A stretch of DNA of 64,000 nt, taken from NCBI GenBank assembly GCA_033032175.1, contig CM065309.1, forward strand, positions 17,918,001 through 17,982,000. The letters are read 5' to 3'. Under the pieces are notes generated by a model, which ran no database searches, had not been told where the DNA came from, and saw nothing but the letters and a program-made list of their open reading frames with translations. Source of the DNA: Saturnia japonica (taxonomy: Eukaryota; Arthropoda; Insecta; Lepidoptera; Saturniidae). The position numbers and the translations under genes were made by a program. Numbering within the stretch: the first letter of the stretch is position 1; each line of letters starts with the position of its first letter. Below are positions 49,286 through 60,176 of the stretch, piece after piece.

Positions 49286-49552
49286 TTGGTACATACGTTA
49301 GAAATGCTGATGTTACGTTTTTAACCCATATTATGTCTGCAAACTACTGATAGACACCTGGTGTTTTGACTGAATGTATTGCGACATATTTCTCATTATT
49401 TCATAGTAAACAGCCCCACTTTGTGTTTATAGAATAAGAGTTTATAAAAGAGACATTTGTAACAAATAAAAGCATTCTTAATAAAGCTTCTTGAGAATCA
49501 GTCTTGTCTTAGACTTTTTAAAAACCCTCGGCAGTGCTCCCGAAATTTAACT
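49246..49552 (+). repeat. 3' LTR, copy 2
   Basis: 307 bp, by eye identical to the others. Its first bases encode the C-terminus of Env. Confidence 0.95.
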
Positions 49553-49556
49553 ACGT
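49553..49556. repeat. Target-site duplication, copy 2, right (ACGT)
   Basis: Matches 43808-43811. Confidence 0.85.
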
Positions 49557-49577
49557 ACTCAAAATCAAAACAAACAA

Positions 49578-49954
49578 TCTATACAAATAAATAAAATTGA
49601 AAAGTCTGTTTGTAATGGCACAATACAGCTACTTTTTACTAAACTAATCTAAAAGTAAGTATACCATGTATATAAAAGGTACTTAAAGCAAAAAAGCAAT
49701 TTTAAATTTTTTTAACAGTTTGTCTGTTTGTTCCGGCTAATCTCCGAAACGGTTGGACCGATTTTGACGAAACTTTCAATGACAGATAGCTGATTTTATG
49801 AAGAATAAGTTAGTTTTACTTTAGAAAAAGAATATTAGGGTTCCGTGCAACTAAAATAAACATTTGTACCTTTAAAATAACCGGCGAACGACCGCTGTAG
49901 GTGGAAGCGGGGTCTCTACGTAGTCCACGCGAGCGGAGCTGCGGGCACAGCTAG
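49578..49954 (+). mobile_element. Non-autonomous Helitron-like element, family H1, copy 4
   Basis: The best-defined member, 377 bp. The 5' end TCTATAC follows A, and the 3' end GCGGGCACAG-CTAG is followed by T, as expected for Helitron insertion between A and T without a duplication. The core GAAACGGTTGGACCGATTTT is shared with the other copies. It starts 21 bp after the copy 2 retrotransposon and has no ORF. Confidence 0.75.
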
Positions 49955-50049
49955 TAAGTTCATACAATTAGAATAAATCAAAATCCTCGCTCAACTGCCA
50001 ATTTTTAGCTGGTCTTACGAATCACCTCTAAGCGAAGGTTTATATATTA

Positions 50050-50449
50050 CTAGTTGTGCCCGTGGCTTCGCTCACGTGTACTCCAGAATGCCTGCGCGGA
50101 TCTTGTTTTCCCCGCTCCCGGCTATTTTAAAGAAAAAATGCTTAGCCATTTAAGGGCCCGAATTGATTCACCATGACCATTTTTTTTTAATATTTGTGCG
50201 GAACTCTAATCCTTTTTCTAATATAAAAGTAGGCTAAGTTACTCCCTATAAAATCAGCTATTTACCAGTAAAAGTCTCGTTAAAATCGGTCCAACGATTT
50301 CGGAGATTATCCGGGAGAAGACAGACACAAAAATTATGGAAAATGGGTTTGCTGTTATAGGTATCGTATAAACTTTCATATGCATTTAGTAAAAAGCTGT
50401 TATTTTGAAATTACAAACTGACACTTCAATTTTATTAATTGTTTATAGA
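50050..50449 (-). mobile_element. Non-autonomous Helitron-like element, family H1, copy 5
   Basis: Minus-strand 5' end TCTATAAAC near 50449 and 3' end GGGCACAA-CTAG at 50053-50050. The core CGTTAAAATCGGTCCAACG matches. It lies tail-to-tail with copy 4, with about 95 bp between them. Confidence 0.7.
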
Positions 50450-50710
50450 ATATATAGGTTTGTTGTTAACATAGCGTTGCTTCGTACTCACAATTGCATA
50501 AAAACAAAGATACTCTGGCAACCATGGAATAAAGCTTTGTTTTGTACTCACAACGAAGCGGCAAAGTCGCATTTGCGTAGTGGCAAGCAATCCGCCGCAC
50601 AGTCTGAACGATAACATTACTGAAAGACTCAAACGTATTGTAAGACGCTTAAGTGAAACTTTCTTTGTAATAGCGGCCCTGACAGTCATTTTGTTTATAT
50701 TATAAGGCTA

Positions 50711-50765
50711 CGGTAACAGCTTACCATCAGGTGAGCCGCACGCTTGTTAGCCACCTTAGTTGTAT
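50711..50765 (-). repeat. Short dispersed repeat tail
   Basis: CAGCTTACCATCAGGTGAGC followed by CGCACGCTTGTTAGCCACC. The reverse complement has the CACCTGATG..AAGTGG text seen at 2750-2785. Common 3' piece of lepidopteran retroposons. Confidence 0.45.
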
Positions 50766-50999
50766 TTAAAAAAACATTAAAAAAGATATCAAATTAATGT
50801 TCTTTTCGATGTATAGATGGAGCCAATACATTTTGTCTGATTTGTCGTTTTCTAATAAAAGCGTACGCCATAATCAAATCTCCATTACCACTGGATTTTT
50901 TTTTAAATCATACATTTGCAATGCTACACTTTAGAGAAATGGTACCTATATTTTGAAGTTTACATGAAGTTACGTGGATAGAAATGAGAAAAAGGTAAA

Positions 51000-51460
51000 A
51001 TATTCACTATCTTAACTTTATCCTCAAAATACATCTTTGAAAAATTAATTGTATGTTCGGAAAAATTTAGATAATTTTGAAGTTATAAATTTATAGGTAC
51101 AAATTTAATACTAAAAATAAATATTAAATAGTAACTCTATCTTTTAGACTTAAGAAGACTAAAAAGCTTTTTACGTGATTAAGTTCTACAATAAATTTCT
51201 GAAGCATATTGCCGATTTAAAGGATAATAAGTTAAGTTATGATATGGAAGTTTTATTATTAAAAGGGTGGATAAAGTTGGACATTACGTGAATAACGGTG
51301 ATGTCTGGAAGTGACTCCCTCTCTATGCATCGACTGAAAATGATAATAACTGTAAACAATATAAATACTGTAAAAAAATGTTGATAAATCCGGTCGAGTT
51401 TCTTGCTGGCCGTGTGCCTTCTTAGGGTCTAAATTGAATAAACTATTCTTTGTTTTTGAT
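51000..51460 (+). repeat. Dispersed repeat family C, copy 4
   Basis: Starts with TTTATCCTCAAAATACATCT like copy 2, continues with ACGTGAATAACGGTGATG and CTGAAAATGATAATAACTG like copy 3, and ends GAGTTTCTTGCTGGCC, GTGCCTTCTTAGGGTC and AAATTGAATAAAC. The CCGAACCGGTGG block is deleted here. Confidence 0.6.
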
Positions 51461-51828
51461 CTTCAACGAAATCAGCTCATGCTTTTATTCGTTTTTAATA
51501 AATAGATTCGAATGGAACATTCTAGATTCGGGTGAAAATGATGTATATTTTTTTATCTTTATTTTAAAAACATTTACATCAAGAAACTTTTACTACGAAA
51601 CGTTGTTAGTGAATAGTGAAATTGTTTATAAACAATGTATCGTTCCGTATAAATAGTGTACATACGTGGCTTTAACGGTCGCCTCGTATGCTGTCAGTGA
51701 GAAGGGAGATGCAACAAGAAGATATGTTCCACCGTGCTTTGAATATATAATGAAAACATTGAAATGAATTCATGCGGAAATACAATGGTCGCTGGCAGAG
51801 CTGCCACGAGAAATTAATTATAAACTAG

Positions 51829-52360
51829 AAATTCAAACTAGGTAGCCGAGCACATATTGTGTCTTGTGAAGTTGATCAAAATGTGAACCATTTACATTAA
51901 CAATATACAATACATAATATTAACAAACAAGGTTTATGTTTTAATACCACATTAATGTTTATTTTTATTTATGTTCATTCATTTTTCCTTGAATATATTA
52001 TATGTGTATAATAGCTATCAGCTCAAGAGATGATGTTGGTTTTTTTTTTTATTGTTTGAAAGTCCTAATTTCTGTAACTATTCAGTCAGATTTGAATAAG
52101 TCGGAATTTAGTCAGTTTTGAAAATTCTTTTTTCATTTACTTATTAGCCAATTTTTTTTTAAAAGGTTATAGTTTTAATCAGCTTTAAATCAAACATCTG
52201 AAATAGGTAGTCGAGCATATATTATATGTTTTTTTAAGCTGATCAAACTGTGAACCATTTAAACAAATAAACAGGTTTTACAGATTTATGTTTTAATACC
52301 TTATTGTTTTTATTTTTATGTTCATTAATATTTAATTAAATATTATATAGACATATATGC
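51829..52360 (+). repeat. Diverged tandem duplication
   Basis: 51829-52015 and 52190-52360 align in order: TAGGTAG(C/T)CGAGCA(C/T)ATATT, GTTGATCAAAATGTGAACCA against GCTGATCAAACTGTGAACCA, TTTATGTTTTAATACC and TTTTTATTTATGTTCATTCA. The offset is about 355 bp and the middle part is not duplicated. The class is unknown. Confidence 0.6.
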
Positions 52361-54155
52361 ATACTTCCTATTGTGATCCAACCTCTCTGCCAATAATGTA
52401 TAAAACTGCTAAGTTTTGATCAATTTTTACCCTAAATAGCCAACACACAAAATATATCTGTTCAAATTAGGCAGGTTGATTTCGTACCATAGCAGTGAAA
52501 TTATATTTTTATCGTTGCTTTTTCACCGGTGATAACTGAAAGCCTGCTATATGTTAAAATGAATGTGCATGGTAACGCTGCATTAATTTCTCCTATTAGC
52601 TGTGATATAAAATCATTAACAGTTATGATACGACAAATTATTTTTCATTCAACATGAAAAATAGCTGTGATGCACAACAATTTCTATATTTATTTCAAAG
52701 TTGATTGAGTAATGGCTGCGTGATGCGCTTTAAATATGCAGACAAGACAGATTTTTTTTATTCTTTGTTTGAGAATACGTCGACAGAAACGCGGTTATGG
52801 GGAGCGCGGCACGCGTACGTCGCGTCGCATACGTTGTTATTTTTGTATCTGTACTATAAAGGAATGTGCCGACCACCCGTATCCGTATCCGCGGATATTC
52901 GAAGATGGGGAAATATTCGTATCCATAATTTTTTTGTGAATTTTATATTAATGGGTACCTATTTAATATTCATTCCATATACGAAATTTGAAAGGCAACA
53001 ATGAAATAGTTTGAGCATAATTCAAAAATATCAAAATTATACTAAACACACCTACCTACTCCCATTTAAAATGAAATTCACCGACAAACCAGACTCTACT
53101 CTGTCCTTTGTCATATTAAACTATTAAACAAATCGCGCATATAGTGAGAGTTTAAACATTTCGCTTAATTTCATATACGCAAAGGGTTCGCATAATTTAT
53201 TACCGCTTCAAGGACACACGCGCCATCTGGGAATAAACGAAATACAAAAGTTGAGGTTCGTATCTGTATCAGTATCCGTCAATCTACATTTTTAGGATCC
53301 GGAACATCACTGATCAGTATACCACAGAATATCTGTACCATATTATTCTGTCAATCCCGTGTCTCTACTACGATCGTCCCTGTCGACTAGCCGCGGTGTA
53401 GGTACATTAAATTTTAAACAATACAGTAATAGGTGTACCTACCACGAACTACAATTCATAAAACGATGTTTAATTTTGACAGGAGACCAAAGAAAACAAT
53501 AATTTTAAAAATATATACCTAATCAGATTCTAAAACATACAAAAAATAATAATTTATGTATGCATTTCAAAAAGGCTTCTAAATTTTCAAGACTTAAGTT
53601 GTTTGCACATCTTTTTAAAATTTTACGAAGCCATTAGAGACGGGTAAAAAAACACTTTCTTTTTACGAAAAATATCATCTTATTATGATTTCTTTTATTC
53701 CCTGTTTTGTAACTAAATTTTAACACCTATACAATTGACCTAAGCCCATCTGTCAAGATTGCAACAGTCATTTCATATTGATCAACCAGTTTCAAAAATC
53801 ACGTAACTCCTAATTAGCGTAAGACGGGAATATACATATATGATTTATAATTATGTATTTTATTTCAACAAGACTTAGTTTGATATTAAAAGTATTCACT
53901 TAGATTTTTAATAACACTGAGGTCACAAAAAAAAGAACGCAAATCTAAAATAATAATGAAAATATTAGGTACATTTGTTGAGTTAATTTTGTAACATCAT
54001 ATTTATAATTCATCGCTCGGAATATATTATTTGCTGCTCGAATTTGAATAATATTTTATTATACGTAAGTTCTCAGATGATATATGTACTGGCTAAATAT
54101 AATATATGTAAATTTATAAATGAAATTTATATAATTATGTTATAAATATAATATA
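52361..54155. other. No recognisable gene
   Basis: A CpG-rich patch at 52785-52835 and GTATCCGTATCCGCGGATA text at 52878 stand out. A GGATCCGGAACATCACTG end at 53296-53313 resembles the terminal sequence of hAT-type elements, but I could not find its partner. Confidence 0.35.
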
Positions 54156-54425
54156 CTAGCAGTGCCCACGGTTTCACCCCTGTTAATTTTATCCAACAAA
54201 CATCGCCAACACACCCGCGTAGGTAATTTTTTATACTTTGATTAAAACTATCGACATTTTTATGAGGAATAAATTATTTTTTCTAATTATAATATAGACT
54301 ATGTTACTCGCTGATAACGTAGCTTTATATTGGTGAAAGAATTTTTGAAATCGGTCCAGTAGTTTTTGAGTTTATCCATTAAAAACAAAAAAAATCATCA
54401 TACCACTTTTTATTATCGGTATAGA
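54156..54425 (-). mobile_element. Non-autonomous Helitron-like element, second family
   Basis: 270 bp. Minus strand begins TCTATACCG after A and ends GGGCACTG-CTAG before T. Interior AATCGGTCCAGTAGTTTTTG differs from family H1. The termini fit Helitron rules on both sides; no ORF. Confidence 0.65.
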
Positions 54426-55093
54426 TTATATATTTAAATTATCTCAAGTTTTCGTTAAATCTAATTATAACTACGTGTTTATAAACCGTCGTAGTGAGTC
54501 GCATTTGCGTGTCGCGTTTCGGGATATCAGCCTGTGCATGTCCAGTTAAATTAATGCAGTCCGGTGGTCGCCGTTGCGTTAGGATTGTACTATCCTTACC
54601 GTCAGGGACAGTACATCTAACTTGCCGAGTTACTATTAATAAAACGGTACTTTTTAGACAAAATTCATTTGTATTTGAAACATTAGTAGCCCTTATAAAC
54701 GGAAATCCAAAAATAGGTAGTCGGTTTTGGAATTTCTCTTCAATATATAGAATACAATTGGCGTTCCGGTCTGTATATTAAAGTGCGGTGTTAACGAGCC
54801 CCTTTGCGATCCATTTACGGAATACGGAGCTTCAGTGTTATGAGATACATCTATACGTGTTCGAGTTACCGCTGTATTTGGGTTTTATTGTGATGTGTTT
54901 TCCTTAAATTTCTTTACTCGAATGCTCTGTATCAGATTACGGTAAACATATTACGTTATGTAAATTAAATTAAACATTTTCTCAAGATTTTGTTCAAAAT
55001 AAAAAGCTTAACAATATTACTTTTCAAAAAAGACAGTACCTGGAAGACCTAGATAGTCAAACAAGCTCCAATTAAGTTATGTTGCATCTTGCA

Positions 55094-55354
55094 TCTAAAC
55101 AAATAAATAAAATTGAAGTTTTTTTTTTTTAATGTCCAAATAACCGCTTTTTACTAAATACTTGATTATGAAAGTATATACGGTACCTATTAAAAAAAAT
55201 CATTTTTTTAAATATTTTGTCTGTTGCCAGCTAATGTTATTAGGAGTAAATTTGGCTACTTTTATTTTGAGACTTTTACTTTCATATGCATTTAGTAAAA
55301 AAGCTTTATTTCCGCATTACAAACAGACACTTCAAAATTATTTATTTTTATAGA
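55094..55354. mobile_element. Head-to-head Helitron-like palindrome
   Basis: The left end reads ATCTAAAC..AATAAATAAAATTGAAG on the + strand. The right end, read on the minus strand, starts ATCTATAAA..TAAATAATTTTGAAG. Both are family H1 5' ends, facing inwards, with no CTAG 3' end between them. Mirrored blocks (ACCGCTTTTTACTAAAT on one side, ATTTAGTAAAAAAGC on the other) confirm the symmetry. Confidence 0.65.
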
Positions 55355-56565
55355 TTAGTAGTATAGGTTACCGTGTAAAACACTGGTTTCAGATTGTTCG
55401 TTTTTGTTATACAAAACTTAAAAATGATTATTTAGATGAGCTATCTAGGCCAGTTGTTAGACTAGCATCGAACCGGGAAATGGATATTATGAACATCATT
55501 AAATTATAGAGAAATGGTGAATTGAATATTCAACAAACAAAACAAGTTCAGATCGGTAATGTAAAAGATTATATGCGAAGTGGACATAACAGTTTATGTC
55601 ATCAACATTAGTTGAGAAATGAAAGGAATACACTGAACGACACACGCCCCGCTCCCCGACACGTACAGCGCCGCGCTCGGCGTTTTGACAAGTTATACGG
55701 AAGTTTAATAACATTCTCTAGTAGTGTTTAAAGTAAATTATTATCTTTGTCATTTATTAAATCCAAAGAAATAAAGAAAGGAATTACGGAGGATGACGGA
55801 AGGATTTCGTTGGGGAGAGGGATTGCAGGCAGGCAAGGGAAAATTAATGTTATGCGTTTTATTACATACATTAAGCTGGCCCGGCACACGTTGCTCTACC
55901 ATGTCCTATAGAAGCTTTTACAGGATAACAAACAAAACAAAATATATACATACGCACATCCACCGTTCGAACGCTGAGTTATGGGTCTTGTTTTAATAAA
56001 AGAAAAATTCTATAAAAAAACAGTTCCCTAAAACCCCCAAAGGGAACCCCTGACCGCGCAACTTTTACGCAATTAAAGGGAAGGAGAAGGCGATCGCTAG
56101 TTTAAAAAAATTAAAATACTCTTTTAAAATAACGTTTACATTGGGATAAACAAAAAGTAATGTATTTTAAGCGAGAAATTAAAGGTAAATCTGGGCAAAT
56201 CGACTCGACGGGAAGCATATTTTAAAAACCGACGTGATTATCTCTAACAATAAACAATAAATGAAGCTCACAGACACCCTAACATGCCATGACCTACTTT
56301 ACTTACACGTTATAATCAATTCTGCAGATTTCAAAACATCCGCGTACCTACCTATATGGACTACGAAAAACTATTGACTCAACCGGTAGCTATTTGGCAC
56401 GAGTGTATCAAAAACCCTTGTTTATTTGTTTAATTACTTACGGCATCGGTTCTCAAACTTTTTAGAGTTGCGTCCCAATCCCAATAAATAGTAATGTAAA
56501 AAACATGACGACCCCTTGTAATTTAACAAGTAGCAGTACATTATAACATCATGGGTGCATCTGCT
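55355..56565. other. No recognisable gene
   Basis: A slightly GC-richer patch at 55640-55690. Frames of 60-70 codons only, without recognisable domains. Confidence 0.4.
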
Positions 56566-57690
56566 TATTTATTATCTATGTTAATAAATCTATAGTTGTG
56601 TCTGTACATCAATTTTTTCCTTTCCCGACAGATAACTATTGTAAAGGACTCTGATTACGGAAATGACGGAAACACGGAAATATTTGTATATTTGTATGTT
56701 CGGATTTCATTCAAAAACGGCTTAAGTCATTCCTTAATTGTTAGGTTATAAGATTTGTCAGTAATATTTTTAGAAGTCGTCAAAAAAGAACAAAATCTGC
56801 ATTTTTGATGAATTTTTATACACGGGAAGTATATGACATTCCTCTGTTTATATGCTAAGATATTTTCAATGTTATTTGTAAAAATAAAACTACGAGTCTA
56901 AAAGACGAAACAAATTACTAGGGAAGGAACGCGTGCGGGACCGCCTGCGTATAATGCTATTATTTATTTCATCTTTCCCTCTACTACACACTCTATTTTA
57001 TTTGAACTAAGAATAAAATAGGCTCGCACATCGATATTAAAAAAACTTTTCCAGTTTGTCCAAAGTAAGAAAATGACTTATGACATTAGATTGCTACTAC
57101 TATTACTATTTCTTGCATGAGATTCTTAATCGTAGTTGAACAAAATTAAAAACCTTTCTTTGCTACACCCACCCGCACGTTGTCATGTTAGTGACAATAT
57201 TCGTAAACATCTAAAAATGAGACGTTTAACTTTTCATTCAAGTACCATTTAGAAATCTAGAACCTACTAACTTACGTAGAATAGTGCGTCGCGGTATTAT
57301 GATTGATAACACAACATTAAAACCATATAAAATACATTTAACTGAATTTGATGTATTAACTAATATATATTATTAAATCTGTAGTTGTTTCTGTATATGT
57401 AATTCTATCCCATTTTTGGATTTAACTTAAAAGCGGATTGACTAATTTTGATGAAATTTTGTAAACAGGAAGCCTATGTCATTTCATAATTGATAGTCCA
57501 TAAGAATCATTAACAATATACTTTAAGTAATCGTAAAAAAATTATATTCTCAATTGGTTTTTATTAAATTCTGTATATGGGAACAACATGTCATTCATCA
57601 ATTGACAGACTCTATTAGGTATATGAACTAAACATAAAATTACGATACGAAAAAAACGCTTGCGGAGTCGCGGGACACCGCCATTTATGT
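56566..57690 (+). repeat. Two diverged copies of a dispersed repeat
   Basis: 56575-56955 and 57370-57685 share AAATCTATAGTTGTGTCTGT/AAATCTGTAGTTGTTTCTGT, a GAAATTTTGTA-AACAGGAAG block, TATGACATTCCTC/TATGTCATTTC, a (C/T)TAAACATAAAATTACGA block and a CGGGAC(C/A)CCGC end. Class not identified. Confidence 0.4.
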
Positions 57691-57986
57691 ATAAATGTTG
57701 AGATTAAATAACTATACGATATCCTAGAAACTGAACCAATAATCCTTGTATGAATAAGTTTCGGGTAAGTATTCAGATTTTGCAATTTTCGAGTTTACAT
57801 CTCCTGAGCTTACTTTTCCTTCCGTCAAGGTCTGAAAACTTTTCAATGGTTAACTACCTCCTATAAGTAATTTGTTCAGTGGTCCATCGTCTGCAAAAAT
57901 CAACGTAACTCGAATTCAATACAGCAGATATTTAAATTATTTAGTTTGATTAACATTTTTAAGGTTTTTTAATTTTTATTATAACA

Positions 57987-58100
57987 CTAGCTGTTCCCTT
58001 CACGTCTTCGCCTACAGTTTGACAGATTGCTTGATGTTCATGACTACTGCTTCGCTCCTTATGATCTTAGCGTGAAGTTACGTCATAGCCTATTCGTTTC
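57987..58100 (-). repeat. CTAG-ended repeat containing a family F block
   Basis: CTAG at 57987 next to GCTGTTCCCTTCACGTCTTC has the form of the other CTAG ends. GATTGCTTGATGTTCATGAC..TACTGCTTCGCTCCTTATG follows, as at 31036 and 33502. Confidence 0.45.
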
Positions 58101-58415
58101 TCGTTTCCTTTCGTATTCACTATGTCATACTTTTTCTGTAACAGAATCCATAATATATTCACCGAGTTACATTTTTGACACGGATTTGTGTTTAATATTT
58201 TCACTATTTTAGTAGATGTAATTTTATATTAAGTTATACGGTTAATGAGTAGCAATGTAGGTTTTATATTCCAGCCTGATTAAAATATCGCATCGTTATA
58301 TTATGATGCCAGTGTACAACAACAGATGTCGCTGTAGGTCGCTATCAAAAGTCTATATTGCGCTGTCAAGATTAACTTCGAAATAATGACTTCGTTAGAT
58401 TGTTAAATTGTAGTT

Positions 58416-58607
58416 ATCGCTTCTCGGCCTTTTGGCTAAGATCAAAGTGTAGTATCTGTTCTTTTCAGCTTAATATCTGAAAGTTCCCGCATCGCGGGAC
58501 CAGTATATTAAACTGATTTTTGTAAACTGACGGGATGTTCGGGGCTCGCTCCACTTCTGTCACGGGTCGGCCCGGCATTGCAGTGCCGCCGGGATCGGCC
58601 CACCACA
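58416..58607 (+). ncRNA. U2: U2 spliceosomal snRNA
   Basis: About 192 nt, the length of insect U2. It starts ATCGCTTCTCGGCC, carries the branch-point pairing segment GTGTAGTATCTG, and has an Sm site (GATTTTTG) at about 58516-58523. It ends with the 3' stem-loops, including GGCATTGCAGTGCC. Stem IIa here is TTTCAG/CTGAAA. As I recall U2 from flies and vertebrates, that is TATCAG/CTGATA, so both sides have changed together. The stem IV loop shows a similar paired change. Such changes suggest a working gene rather than a decayed copy. U2 acts in the nucleus, pairing with the intron branch site. I could not define a PSE upstream. The 105-codon minus-strand frame here is spurious. Confidence 0.93.
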
Positions 58608-59930
58608 AATTATGATGTAATTTAATTATTCTAATAGCACATAACACTATACTAGGATTACTAGGTGCGCTATGCATGCATCTAGAGTTGCGTAAAATTA
58701 TAAATAATGTAATAATAATAAATCTATTTGTTCGAATTAGGGATGTCGGAAGTGAAAAAATATATCGATCATGTCGATGCATTATTTATGTATGTAGCTT
58801 ATTAGTTTTTACCGTTAATGCAATAAAACTATTCATTTATATCTCACGAAAGGATTTATAAACTAAAGAGTACTTTATAAGATACGTGTGCACATTGATA
58901 TAGCAAAGTAGCTCTAAAAAATTCAATGTTTAGTCAAAGCCTCGTGTCATTGTTTAAATGGTCACACGACAATAGACCTTGTGCCATCGCGGTTTACGCA
59001 ACCATTGAGCGGCTCAATGATGTGTTATTATCAAACGCGGGTCGTGGGAATCATCATAGTTACTACAGCAGCATGGAGTCTGAGTTATCATAACGTCCAA
59101 GGAATTAACTCGACCTATGTAGCAAGTAATACTCATTGCTCATTAAGTTACAAATATTTTCCGCCGAGACAACATTTGTTCATGTTCAAAATATGTCCAA
59201 TAATTACGTGAGATCAAGGATTGCAGTCATCTGGCAAAACCTCACCAAATCTCATTTATAGAGCTGTCAATAAAAATTTAACTTTCTATTGTCTATATAT
59301 ATATATATATATATTGTATATGTATACATAATTATATAATTTTTTGAACTACAAGTCAGGTAAAAATTCTGTTTTTACGTTTTATAGCCTTCTTATTGAG
59401 GAAGGTTTGTAGGCTAGGCAGTTTGGATCCCGTCAAAAAATCGATGTTATAATATTTCGTGCTTCTCGTCATTGTTTCAATTAGTATTTTTAAAACATCG
59501 ATTGTGTATCGATTATTTGATAGTTATTTGTACTATCGAACAATCAATAGGTCTGACTTAAAGTATCATAATACTAGGCATTTGTGAATTACACAACATG
59601 GGGCTGCATTTGTCCTTTTTTTTTAAGCACCGATCACATAGCTCCTTTGGTTCAAATACGGTTTTAAAGTCGACAGTTAATCGATTAATCAATAGATTTT
59701 TACAAAACAATCAATACTATCGGATTTACACTAGTTTCATATCTCAAGTATATTGAGTACTTACTTACCTAATTAAGTACTACAAGTTTGGCAGTTTAGC
59801 GGCGGTTTGTTGCCGATGACATCGAAAAAATAATAAGATGATATAGACAGGATCCTGTAGAATAAAGATAAATAGAAAAGAAAAATAAATACTATCTATT
59901 TATATTTCAATCCATTAATATAACTATATA
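58608..59930. other. No recognisable gene
   Basis: Holds a (TA)n run at 59294-59315. A cluster of ATCGAT/TATCGA motifs at 59440-59720 could be the remains of a palindromic element. Confidence 0.4.
59294..59315. repeat. (TA)n microsatellite
   Basis: Eleven TA units. Confidence 0.85.
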
Positions 59931-60176
59931 TCATGAATTCTCTCACGCTCAATCAATGAATATAATAAAAATCAACAATAATAAATTAACGATAAATTAA
60001 TTATAATCACATAATAAATAGTCCCAAGAACAACGATAGAAAAATAATACATTTGAACTATCATGAATTCTCTCACGCTCAATCAATAAATATATAAAAA
60101 ATCAACAATATTAAATTAATTATAATCACATAATAAATAGTCCCAAGAACAAAGATAGAAAAATAATACATTTGAA
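59931..60176. repeat. Tandem duplication, unit about 130 bp
   Basis: 59931-60060 and 60061-60176 both start TCATGAATTCTCTCACGCTC and both contain CACATAATAAATAGTCCCAA. The second unit is about 13 bp shorter, with few other differences, so the duplication is fairly recent. Confidence 0.85.

Larger units (their letters stand above)
43812..49552 (+). mobile_element. Errantivirus-type LTR retrotransposon, copy 2 (internally deleted)
   Basis: 5741 bp, same family and strand as copy 1. By eye I find nine base substitutions across the shared interior and none in the LTRs. It carries 57 bp in gag and 131 bp in env that copy 1 lacks. It is missing 2093 bp (16268-18360 of copy 1), with the junction at a shared AGCTGA at 45939-45944. 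The lost part contains the frameshift site, protease, RT and most of RNase H. LTRs, PBS, leader hairpins, polypurine tract and duplications are intact, so it could in principle be mobilised by proteins from a fuller copy. It cannot move alone. Confidence 0.95.

Noticed and set aside
52705..53004. 99-codon ORF over a CpG-rich patch as a gene
   Set aside because: It runs through repeated GTATCCGTATCC-type text and has no recognisable motif; overlapping frames are equally open.
52640..53313. hAT-type transposon between CTGTGATG and GGAACATCACTG
   Set aside because: The right end looks plausible, but the left end is poor and I found no matching 8-bp duplication.
58465..58782. 105-codon minus-strand ORF
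   Set aside because: It lies across the U2 snRNA gene, whose GC-rich stems keep the antisense frame open.
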